Assembly: GCA_039720395.1 (NCBI GenBank)
Contig: CM077824.1
Span: 19,801,046-19,865,045, forward strand
Origin: Liquidambar formosana
Lineage: Eukaryota > Streptophyta > Magnoliopsida > Saxifragales > Altingiaceae
Direction: 5' to 3'
Length of the DNA stretch: 64,000 nt
The position numbers and the translations under genes were made by a program. The notes beneath the pieces were generated by a model, which worked only from the letters and a program-made list of their open reading frames with translations, made no database searches and was not told where the DNA came from. Numbering within the stretch: position 1 is the stretch's first letter; each line of letters opens with the position of its first letter. Below are positions 11,562-21,655 of the stretch, piece by piece.

Positions 11562-12304
11562 TAGGGGGTGTAAATTGGGTTGGGCTGGACCAGGCTGGGC
11601 TTCTCTTTATGCGGATTGGACTGGGCTTAGGTTAGGTCTAGTTGGGCTTTAATATTATTCAGGTCAGGCCAAAGAAAAAAACCTAAGCCTGAGCTTGGTC
11701 TCGGGCTTAAGACATGCTTTGGGTTTATGTCGGACCTCGAGCTAGGTCTAATTTGGGCGAATTTGTTCTTTACGATTTATTTTTTAAATAACATTTAAAC
11801 TCTATAAAGTTTCTATAAGTAAAATGTTCATAATTTATGAAGACATTTGCAAACATTATATCAATGTTTATATGATTTAATAACATTTATTATTTATAAT
11901 AAGACACTTGCAAATGAATCATAGGCTAAAATATATTCATTCTATTAATTGAGGAAAAAAAAATGGAAAACATAAATATAATCGTTGAGTGTTTTTACTT
12001 ATTTGTTTGTAACATTTGTATATTTTATTTCATTATTTTTTAATGTCATGTGAATCTAGCAATAAATATAACTGATATAGCCATCTGATAATAGTATATT
12101 ATTGTTTATAAAATGGGCTAATTTCGGATTGGACCTTGGGCTGGGCTTCAGGGTGGGTTGGGCTACGAATCCCAAGCCCCCTCCCATCTTTAAGATTGGA
12201 TTAGGGTTGGGCTAAGCCTAAGTGGGCCCTAGACTAGGCTTAGCCCAATTTTTTCAGGTTAGGCTAGGTGGACCATGAGCCGATAAGCCAATTTTAGAGC
12301 CCTA
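11562..12304. mobile_element. Non-autonomous hAT element with perfect 8-bp TSD
   Basis: 743 bases starting TAGGGGGTGTAAATTGGG and ending, inverted, TAGGGCTCTAAAATTGGC. It is flanked on both sides by the identical octamer CTCATATT (11554-11561 and 12305-12312), the 8-bp duplication expected of hAT elements. Both terminal regions are rich in GGGC/GGGCT motifs; the middle is AT-rich and non-coding. Confidence 0.88.
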
Positions 12305-12688
12305 CTCATATTAAAAGCTGAGGATAGAGAAAAAAGTTGTAAGAAAGAAAGGCCCTGTTTGGTTCCTGATCCAAAAACTATGTTCTTTGTTTTTTAAAAC
12401 TGCGAAAAATTAAATGATGGGTAGAAAATACGTTTTGTAACATTTTCCTAGAAAGTGTTTTCAATGAAGTTTTCTGAAAATTGACTATTTTTTGGAAATT
12501 CCAAAGGACCTTTTCTGTGTTTTCAATCATTTTCAATAAAATGATTGGGTTACAAATTTTTTATTTTTTATTTTTTGGATTTCTAGATATCAAAAGAAAA
12601 AAGAAAAAGAAAGAAACAGAAAATTTGTGTTTTAGAAACAGAAAATTTGTGTTTTCTAAATGCAATTAGGATAATAATGTAGGCGTAC

Positions 12689-15583
12689 CTCTTTGTGGAA
12701 CAAAGGTTGTTCTGTGTGGGTATTCGGATCGCCCTTCATTTTGGAGCAGAAATTTCTGAGATTAGGCAGCCGCAGAAGTTTCAAAGAACGCAAATGAGGG
12801 AACTCCATGTTACCCACTGCTGCTTCCTCCTTTTCATTTCCAAATATTTGTTCCATTATCTTACACGATCTTACATCTAGCTCGACAAGTTTTGCAAGAT
12901 CTTTGGATATGGAATGTGAGAAGAGATTTTTCAACCCCTTACAGCCAAACACTTTCACGACTCTTAGGTTGCAGAAGCACCCGCTTGGAAGTTGGCCGTG
13001 CCATATCCTTTTCAAGTTTGGAAGATGATAGAGATCCAATTTCTCCAAGACAGGAAAGGTGACTGGCGAAACCCAATCCGATGCGTTGAAGATATATTCC
13101 ACCTCATCGCACTTTTTGACATAAAGACGCCTTAAAGGTTGAGACTGCTGTGAGTCCAAATCATAAAGCACGTTCTTTAAACCCTTCATTTCCATCAATC
13201 GTAGATCTTCAGATGCCTTCCACAGCACATTAACTCCATCCTTTAAAGGGGTGCTTACGTTGACCTTGAGTCTTAATGATTTTGAGCATGAGTGTTGCTC
13301 ACTAATTGGGATCATGCATCTTAAGAATTTCGAGTACAAGAAGTTGTCACTTGGGGTTCCATGGGAACCGCCTATAGATACTTGAAATCTAGACAAATTT
13401 TCGAAAAGTAAATCTTCAGGCCAAAGGTCAGCATCTGGTACATCAATCTCTAAATTGATTAAGAGACGCAAGTGCTTCAGCTCCGCAAGGCTAGCATTAC
13501 TTCTTTCTTTGCCTTGTCTTTCAACCTCCCATTTGACAAAGCCATCTGCCATATACAATCCTTCTAATTGGGATAGACCTCGTATGACATCAGGTGGAAT
13601 TCTTGTGAGCTTTTCACACCGCCTCAAGTCTAACAGCCTCAGATGACTCAAATTTCCAATTTCTTTCGGCAACTCCTCCATATCAGATTCAAAAAAGCTA
13701 AGAATTTCTAACTTCTCTAATTCTCCAATTATAGATAGATCTTTCAATTTGCAATCGTCTAAACACAAAGTACGAAGGTTTTTCAAATATCGGAGCGACG
13801 ATGGTAATGACATAAAATGCATGGTAGACATAGCTAAAACTTTGAGATTTTCCATTCTCAAAAGGAAATTGTTAGGGAGTTGCAATGAAGAATGGTAGCA
13901 ATCTAACAATAACATTTGAAGGCGAGGACATTCCAACTCATCAGGAAGCTTATCAATATTATTAGACAATAGTGAGATGGCAGTGTACCGATCAAATTTC
14001 TCGTATTCTGGCAATTTCTTCCATCCTGGTCCAGCTCTTACCAGAAATGCATGCTTGTCTCTGGCAATTTTTATGGCAACGTCTCGAATGACGTCATGCA
14101 TTTTGACCAATCCTTCGCCGTAGCCATCAAGTAATAAACAAGAAGATTTTAGGTCATTAGCCAGTTTAACTGCCCTATCTCTTGCTTGGTCCACTGTTTC
14201 AACATTTTGAAACAAACCCAAACCCATCCCGTATTTCCACAGGTCTCCGATATCAATAGCAGAATCTTCAGGAAATAGGCAGCAAAGCAAGAAAAATGAT
14301 TTGGCTTCCTCACTTAAATATTTGTAGCTCAATTCAAGAGTCGCGAAAACTTTCTCAACTGGAATCGACTTGCCTAGTTGATTAGCAGCATCTCTCCAGT
14401 CAGACAAGCTCCGGTTTCTCAAAGCGTTTGCAAGTGTCACGATTGCGATTGGCAGACCTGCACATTCCTCAGCTACCTGAACAGCTAAAGGATGTAGATC
14501 TGGAGAATCGACACAATCACCTGCCATCTTTTGAAATAGATTCCAAGCTTCTCGTTCAGGTAAGACTTCAATCGAGAAATTCATTTGGGTGTGCATCTGA
14601 TTGCATACATCTAGGCGTCGAGACGTTAAGACAATTTTGCAACCCTTGTGCTTCGCTCCAAAAGGAATTCCTATATCCTCCAACTTCACTACTTCCCATA
14701 TATCATCCAATATCACCAGGACCCTCTTGAGGCGACATGATTCATTAATCTTTGTGCCAGTGGAGGGATTGGTTAGACATTTCTCAAGTCTCTTATACAA
14801 CTCTCCTGCTCTTCCTTTTTCCCTCTCCGCATTTAATTGCAGACCCAGCATGTCTGCAATTTCATCTTGAATTTTGAAGATGCTTAGAGTCTGAGAAATC
14901 GATGCCATCACTACCTCATCAAATAGATTGCCATCTTTAGCCTGTTTGCGAACTGCTTCCACAAGTGTGGTTTTACCCACTCCGCCAACGCCGTATACGC
15001 CAATCATGTTGATTTGATCATCTTTTAACGCTTTCATGATTTCTTTCGAAACCAATTTTCTGGAGTCGAAATCCTCTGCATCTGGGGATATTCTTTCTGG
15101 TGGAGGAGCACGGCAAGATACTCCATCGAATTTGCCATCTCGTTTGAGCCGATCAGCTTCTGTTGCCTTATTCTTGGCCTCCTTGCTGCGTTGGTATCTC
15201 ACCTTCAAATTAGGACAACGGCCATTGAAGCACCGTGCATTTGCTTGGACTTCTTCCTGAAAAAAGTTCCTAGCCTGTTCTGTGATGTTGTTCACCCTTG
15301 TCAGCCACGTCTGGACAATTGGTAGGATATCTTCTCCACTCATTTCAGCATCGTCAACTAGTTTTTGCACCCGATCTCTTTCGGTTTTTAATTGCTCAAC
15401 ATGCTTCCTGAAATCTTCAATATTGCTGCTGTAGGAAAACATATAACCAAGTTGATCAACCAGGAAGTCTCCGATTGGAGCGACCAAGTAGTCTCCCATT
15501 TTCGCCACCACATACTCACTGATTTTCGCCATGACGTACCCTCCAACTATCACCGCAATGGAAAAGAGAAAGTAGAGAGCCAT
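12689..15583 (-). CDS. CNL immune receptor (CC-NB-ARC-LRR), exon 1
   Basis: First coding exon (965 codons) of an intracellular immune receptor of the RPS2/At4g27190-like CNL class. These are ATP/ADP-switched sensors that trigger defence and cell death when pathogen activity is perceived. Seen in the translation: a hydrophobic start (residues 1-17), coiled coil about 50-150, P-loop GVGGVGKTTL at 198-207, kinase-2 VLVILDDIW at 288-296, RNBS-B GCKIVLTSR at 314-322, GLPIAI at 376-381, RNBS-D FFLLCCLFPED at 430-440 and MHD at 495-497, then LRRs from about 535. All key NB-ARC residues are present, so it looks functional. The start is the first ATG of the frame, 40 bases before an upstream in-frame-independent leader rich in purines on the plus strand. 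The exon ends CAAAGAG|GTACGC in phase 0. Without splicing, the frame would stop after 10 more codons (12656), giving a possible 975-aa short form. The orthologue is not known, so no symbol is given. Confidence 0.93.
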
Positions 15584-16160
15584 TCCTCACTTTTCTTTTG
15601 TTAATGGAGAATACAGATCAATGGAGAGAATTCAACGGAAGACCATAACACACGGACGAGAGTTCTATTGAAACAAAGAGCGAGGAAAAAAACAAAGGAA
15701 AAAAAGGAGCGAGAGTTTTAGGAGAAACAAAGAGAAAACGTAACAGGATTGATTTTGCGAGTGAATGGGAATAAAGAGAATTCAACAGCAGATTGAAGAC
15801 TAGAATATAACTAGCAACAGCCGATTGGTTGTTGTTGGATCTTCTTACTTCTTTCCTTGGTGGTGGTGGTGCTGTTGCTGTAGGTAAGACAGATAAACGA
15901 GAGTTCTATTGAAAACAAAGGATGAGAGAGAACCAATAAAAAAAGACAGAAGGAGCAGAGAGTCCGAAGGAGAAACAGGGGAAAACCAAACTAGATTGGT
16001 TTTGGGATCGAGCGTACAGGAGTAAAGAATCCAATAGCAAATTGAAGAGCTACAAGGAAGGAGAGGCGAATTTGGCTAGGATATGAGACTTGACAAGACA
16101 GATTCGATCTAGCAGGGAGCCAGGAATAAGGAAACAGAGAGAGGGAGAGAGTAGTATACT
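15584..16160 (-). promoter_or_regulatory. 5' leader and proximal promoter of the CNL gene
   Basis: Purine-rich on the plus strand, hence pyrimidine-rich in the direction of transcription. It contains a diverged direct duplication about 245 bases apart: the segment with CGAGAGTTCTATTGAAA (about 15657-15780) recurs at about 15898-16045. A CT-rich stretch on the gene strand (16129-16153) is a plausible plant Y-patch near a transcription start. No convincing TATA box was fixed. The order of leader, start and promoter is inferred. Confidence 0.4.
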
Positions 16161-16259
16161 GTTGTATAGCAATAGCAATAGTAGAAGCCTGTTAGCCAAA
16201 GAAAAGCAAAAAACAAGAAGCAAAAGTAGGTGTCTAGAAAAAAATTAAATTAAATTAGT

Positions 16260-16640
16260 ATTGCAATAGACGGTTGACCATAATCAATTATTGTCCCATG
16301 GCCAATTTTTTATTTAGTCCTGCTGGATGTCATATAATTTTTTCCTTCTAAGTTTCTAACCAATAAATTAGTATATGCCCTTTTCACATATATCTACGGC
16401 CTTGCTATAAGGAAACTTTCTTTAATATGTTGGACAATTAGTTAAATTAGTTTCCGCAGTTATCTAGTGTGATTTGTGAGTTGAGACAATTGTGGTAAAG
16501 ACAAAGTGGAAGTAAATTCATGTGATGTTAGAGGGAAAAAAAAAATTTGTTAGGTTAAAAGTGTGCAAATCACATAGGTGTACTCCATTCAATCAAACTA
16601 ATTTTTGGTGCTTTTTATTTTACAAAGGAGGACATATCCT
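16260..16640. repeat. CNL upstream flank, copy 1 of a dispersed block
   Basis: This flank, just upstream of the receptor leader, contains CAATTATTGTCCCATGGCCA, CTTGCTATAAGGAAACTTT and GACAAAGTGGAAGTAAATTC. Diverged copies lie at about 33060-33400 and 45240-45600, with a partial one at about 18240-18700. Those copies are not followed by receptor coding sequence. No gene here. Confidence 0.6.
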
Positions 16641-17508
16641 TGATTTCTAGTTTTCTTTCATCTTAAAATTATGCCATAGAAATAACAATGTTCAATGCTC
16701 AACAAGAAGGGATGGCAGGATGACATTTTGTACAGATTTTAGAGGAAGACCCTAATATAATTCTTCATATATATAATGATTTGGCAAGCCCATTATGGTT
16801 TTCACCGTATCATCCGTGAGTACAGAGAATGGAATCTAATAAAAGAGGAGTGTGCATTAATTTTCCAGACCCATATATATCACTTCAAGATTGTGTTTAA
16901 TTATCTCTTCAATTTCACATTGTAGCTAAAAGCCATGTGATATAATCTGTGCCATAGAGCAGGCTATCGCACCAGAAGTTTTCTTAATCTGGCAGGCGAT
17001 CACTGGCCATGTAGCTACAGGGTATCTCCCCTTTGTCAGGGAGATTCAGGGCTTCGAAACTTTATTCCATTATAAACAGGTATATATGTAGGAATTAGGG
17101 TTCTTAGATTTGTCAGTGATAAAAAAAAAAAAAAAAAAAAACTAATAAATACAAAAATAAATCTGGCGGGCATTATTCAAATGATCAATTATAGTGATGA
17201 TGAGCATGATCAATAAAGATCAATTTGTTATTAGAAAGGCTCCAATTCAAATGATTTAGATAAATGAGATCGGTTCAATTCAACCTGAATTGCCAATGAC
17301 ATGGGAGTATAGTGGCATTTACCTCACTTGTTAAGTGAATAATCTCAGGTTCAAATTCATGAAAGAGTATTGAGACTCATTTATTGATATTAGACGGGAT
17401 TAGGGTTAAAAAGTAACTTTCATCGATTGTCAAAAAATTTAACCTAAATAATGACAAATATTAAACAGTAAAATAGTAAATTTATATATATATTTTTTTA
17501 TTTGGCTA

Positions 17509-17540
<32 letters not shown>
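16641..17540. other. Non-coding upstream sequence with a SINE-like piece
   Basis: AT-rich, no gene recognised. About 17305-17400 has AGTGGCATTTACCTCACTTG and CAGGTTCAAATTCATG, resembling pol III A and B boxes of a tRNA-derived SINE (weak). A poly(A) tract lies near 17121-17140 and a TA run at about 17516-17541. Confidence 0.35.
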
Positions 17541-17543
<3 letters not shown>

Positions 17544-17815
17544 TTGAATACTAATTTTAATGCTTTTGATTTCAAAGAAATACTCAATTGTTGCACTCTA
17601 ATTCCTTAATAAACAAGTCATATGACTTGACAAATTGGCAAATTGGCCGACAAGGATTAATGCATGCACTCTAACAGGGAAGCCATCTTCATCGTATATA
17701 TCATATCACATCCCTCCTTGAATAGAATATATACTGTACACTTGTCCCAAGTTAGTTGTTGTTAATTCGTTAGTTAAATTTATTGTCTCAATGTCATTTC
17801 TTATATACTTTTTAC
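17541..17815. repeat. Truncated copy of the 3-copy repeat block
   Basis: Matches the first part of the blocks at about 19405, 28240 and 39290 (shared ACAAATTGGCAAATTGGCCG and ATTAATGCATGCACTC). The match breaks near 17812, where TTTACAAGTAATGATCTGCG and a GCGCGATGCGCG palindrome begin, probably an insertion end. Confidence 0.6.
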
Positions 17816-18700
17816 AAGTAATGATCTGCGCGATGCGCGGCAATAAGAATAAAAAAAAAAAAGATTTAAATAATTTTAAAATACATTTCAGCAAAAACAT
17901 TAAAACAAGAAAAAAAAAAAAAAAAAAAAAGTTAAACATATATGTGAGATGCCTCACACAAACAACAATCTCTACGAAAAATTAAAACGATACTTTTGAA
18001 AAACACACCCAAATTCTAACCACTTAACCAATCTCGCATGGGTGAGTGTGACATTGTTGAGCTAACAATTATAATTGATGATAATCAATTATTTGAACCA
18101 TAGCCAATTATTATTATTATTTTTTGTTTTTTGGGTTCAACTAACCAATTTTTTTTACCCATAGTAGTAGGTGTACTACATATAAATAAAATAAAATAAA
18201 ATAAAATAAGTGAAAAATATTAGCCACTTGCTACACTTTAATTCATGATAATCAATTACGGAGTATTTGTCCCGTAGCCAATTTTTTATTTACTATTTTT
18301 TTCTAGGTTCAACTAACCAATTTTTTTTATTGAATCGTGCAGGATGTCATCCAGTACCTTTTGTTTTTTTGTTTTTTTTGGTCCTATTCTAACCAATATA
18401 TTAGTATGTCAGCCCCGGCCAAGTCCCCAGTCTGCACGTCTACGCAAGCCTTTCACTTTTTTTTTTCTTTTGTTTTTATTTTCCAAAAGAAATAAATTTA
18501 AAAAAAAAAAAAAGGATAGTTTACAAAAGAGTACAAGCACAGAAGGCCACTCCGCAAAGAGAAAAGATATCTTGGCAAACCACAACCGAATAAACTATTC
18601 GCTTGGAGAAAGCATCTCCATAGTCATCTTGACCTACTGAAACTTGTGATCATTATGGTGTGGACAAAGTGGATGTAATTAATCCATGTGAAGTCAAGGG
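17816..18700. repeat. Duplicated block shared with 35.19-37.02 kb
   Basis: About 17955-18660 is repeated at about 35200-36990 (shared GATAATCAATTATTTGAACC and CCAATATATTAG, later GAGAAAGCATCTCCATAGTC). The second copy holds an extra 1.1-kb element. It includes (TAAAA)n runs and poly(A)/poly(T) tracts. No gene recognised. Confidence 0.55.
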
Positions 18701-19944
18701 AAAGCATAATCTTGCATGCATACGTCAATAATGAGGCCAAGAGGGCTAATTAAAAAACTTTCTATTTAATTAAAAGTGTGTCAAAACCACATAGATGTAT
18801 TTCATTCAATCGATTAATCAAAGTAATTAATTTTTGAAAGGCTTATGTGGACAACACAATTGGGGAAGGGAATGACTGGTGTAATAAGTACTGTAGGCTT
18901 GTTTTGCAGCACGTAACAAGGCTAGAGCTTTTGGAATTAAAACTAAGTGTATCAAACATAAGTACACTTCACTATTATAATTGGACAACTTAATTGCTGC
19001 ATGATCTTATATATCATTCCACACGTATATATGTTTGGTATGATATCTGTTTTGGTTTTTGATGGGGCCACGAGCAAAAGATGGAAAAAATTTAAACTGA
19101 GAAGTTCATATATTTTGGAGAGAAAAAAAAAATGCCAATGGTTAGGTTTATTTTATTTTATTTTATTTTTAAATAAAAAAATTAATTAATCTTCCCTATA
19201 CGTATCTATTTCATTTTTACAACTGCATATTTGGATGAACAATTGAAAATACATTTGAAATCAATGAAGTTTCCAGAGTTGTCCCTTTTTATTTTTATTT
19301 TTTCTTTGACAAAGTAAAGTTTCCCAAAGTTGAATGAGCTATAATTTCTTTTATATTTTCATTTTTTTATTATATTTTTTTTTGGCTATATATATATATA
19401 TATATATGTATATTTTAATACTAATTTTAATGCTTTTGATTTCAAAGAAATACTCAATTGCTGCCCTCTAATTCTTCAATAAACAAGTCATATATATGAC
19501 TTGACAAATTGGCAAATTGGCCGACAAGGATTAATGCATGCACTCCAATAGAGAAGGCATCTTCATCGTATATATCATATCACATGCATCCTTGAATATA
19601 ATATATATTGTACACTTGTCCCAAGTTACTTGTTAATTGGTTAGTTAAATTTATTGTCTCAAAGTCATTTCTTATATACTTTCCGTTTCTCATTCAAAGT
19701 ATATGCAAAGTCACATGGCAGCACGTTGCTCAACCAAACCAACCTTTTCACCTTTACACGCATGTGCATCCCAGACCCATTGACTAGTCCGTGTGAAGAA
19801 ACTCCATCCTCATGGAGGATGAACGAAGCGGAGCCTTTTATTTTGGACATATTCAAGAGGCTGGCCCTTAATTAAATTAATCCATGTATTATATTTAATC
19901 CGGCCATTTGTAAATACTAAATAAAAAAAGGCTACGTTATTCTC

Positions 19945-20325
19945 ACCACATAAAGTCTCCCTCACTTAGTTTACACTTTTTAAGCTTTTATGAAAAATAT
20001 AAAAGGTTTTTATAAAAACTAGTCGAGTAGTCTACTAAAAATAAATCATTCCGAACTACTTTGTAAAAGAAAGTTTTTCCAAAATCTATCGTTTAAGTGG
20101 AGTTTTTGGTTATTTTTCATAAAACATTTTGTAAAATGAAACAGAGATTGTAAATGACCAAAAAGTTCACTTAAACGATAGATTTTAGAAAACTTTTCTT
20201 TTACAAAATTGTTTAGTGGACAACGTGACTAGTTTTCGTAAAAAACCTTTCATATTTTTTATAAAACCTTAAAAAGTATAAACTAAGTAGGGGGTTAGAG
20301 TAGTTTATGTGGTAACAATAGCCTC
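19945..20325. mobile_element. Foldback element, copy 2
   Basis: Left arm CCACATAAAGTC...TTAGTTTACACTTTTTAAG...TATGAAAAATATAAAAGG; the right arm is its inverted complement ending AGTATAAACTAAGTAGGGGG. Long arms with a short middle, related to copies at about 5105 and 39815. Confidence 0.65.
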
Positions 20326-20696
20326 CCTTAATAGAAAAATGAGTTCTAATATTGAAACACCACCTCTCCTAAATTAACGTCAAATATAAATACCACTGAG
20401 TTACAAACATGGGTGTTATCGGTGGTTACTAAGGGCAATGTTATACATACGTAGCACTATAATATATTACCACATAGACAGCACTTGATGTGCCAATAGA
20501 CCTTTTGTGGTGATATTGGATAGCTTTGAGGATATCTTTGTCAACAAACTCATGTCATGTCAGGTGCTATATTTATGAGTTGTTTATAACATTTCCCGTT
20601 TTGAAGAATATATAGCCTTGTAGCTTGGTGGCACTTTTCCCATTTAAGTGGGGGGAGGTTTCAGGTTTTGAGACCTTGTGTTGGTTTAATGAAGTT

Positions 20697-20964
20697 AAGG
20701 CACGTTTGGTTTTCCAATTCAAAATTTAATAATTCAAGAAATTTTACATAGGATTAAAGGCACAATCCATCATAATAAATGAGACTAGAAATTCAAAATA
20801 ATGGCATTTCATGGATTTCTTAGAATTGATTCTATAACATCAACTATAGTGATAACTCTAACTTTTTAAAATATTCTAATTAAAGGTGATGAATTTATGC
20901 ATTCAACCCTATGTAAAATTTGTTGAATTTTTTAATTTCGAATTGGACAACCAAAAAGGTCTTT
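20697..20964. mobile_element. Tourist (PIF/Harbinger-type) MITE, TTA TSD
   Basis: Starts AGGCACGTTTGGTTTTCC and ends, inverted, AGACCTTTTTGGTTGTCC, flanked by TTA on both sides. The paralogous copy at about 40598-40861 has the same ends and the same TTA, so it was carried along by the block duplication. Confidence 0.7.
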
Positions 20965-21012
20965 ATATGTTATATTATCCTTAGAAATGAGGGAAATATA
21001 TATAAATATATA

Positions 21013-21182
21013 TGATGATGATCAAGTGAGCACGTGCTGATATAACTTATATCAACACCTGTATTGGGATTATACCTTGTGCACTAGTGGGTTAAGAGAT
21101 ACATTGAGCCAATGCATGAAGTACAATCCCTAATGCATAGTGCTTCTATGACCTATATATATAAACATGTGCTTATATAACT
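21013..21182. mobile_element. MITE of the GCATTGGG family
   Basis: Left end TGATGATGATCAAGTGAGCA CGTGCTGATA, inner inverted motifs around ATTGGGATTATACC and GTACAATCCCTAATGC, right end ACATGTGCTTATATAACTT. Sits in a TA-rich site. The orthologous copy is at 40911-41086. Confidence 0.65.
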
Positions 21183-21655
21183 TTTATATATACTAGTTGG
21201 TGCACACGTGCATTGCACGTGAATTTTTTTGAGTTAAATTATTTTTTTTAATAATGATAATAATTTTTTAAATTTAATAATTTTATCATGCCTTTGCATA
21301 AGATGAAAGCACTTTGATCACTCAATCCTTTACTTCTTTTGATATGATTACTATTTTTTTTTTTTCATTTATCTTTCCCAAATCATAGTGCTTAAAATTA
21401 TCTTTGAAACTTTATTATACATAGGTTCTTTGAAGGTTTTGTGAAATTTTCAATGCTAAAACAAAAGGCTCTCTTTTTCACTCTTTGTCTCTTTCTTCAA
21501 TCAAAACATATTTACGCCATAGTTGAAAGATTTAATAGCAAATTATTAGTACATTAGTCTTACAAAAATCAAAACCAAGACTTATGCGGCTTTGCAAACC
21601 TTACGAACATGCAATCCTTTTTATTTTTATTTTTTATGATGTACCACAATCTACA

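Larger units (their letters stand above)
7599..12688 (-). other. Intron 1 of the CNL gene
   Basis: A 5.09-kb intron separating the CC-NB-ARC exon from the extra LRR exons. It holds many separately listed mobile elements. About 7600-8930 is AT-rich, with direct repeats of a TTTTGTCTTATATAAACTAA-like unit (about 7825-7930) and of TTGTTCACAATTTT (about 7978-8030). The 12350-12657 stretch starts with GGCCCTGTTTGGTTCC, a MITE-like end. No other gene was seen. Confidence 0.5.
18701..21182. repeat. Large duplicated block, copy A
   Basis: About 18710-19875 recurs at about 27550-28700, and about 18940-21180 at about 38820-41086. A short open frame at its centre (19654-19875) follows a TTTACAC/TTTACAG motif and is present in all three copies, but copies differ mostly at amino-acid-changing sites. 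It is listed here as repeat rather than gene. Within the block lie a foldback element (about 19945-20325), a Tourist MITE and a GCATTGGG MITE. Confidence 0.65.

Noticed and set aside
12656..12688. Treating 15583-12656 as a complete single-exon gene
   Set aside because: Possible as an unspliced form, but the phase-0 donor and three in-phase LRR exons downstream make the multi-exon gene more likely.
12695..15604. Several plus-strand frames of 60-100 codons opposite the receptor exon
   Set aside because: Antisense shadows of a long, well-supported coding exon.
17812..17860. GCGCGATGCGCG palindrome as a Helitron 3' end
   Set aside because: Has a hairpin but no CTRR end at the right distance (reads TTACTTGT), so not called.
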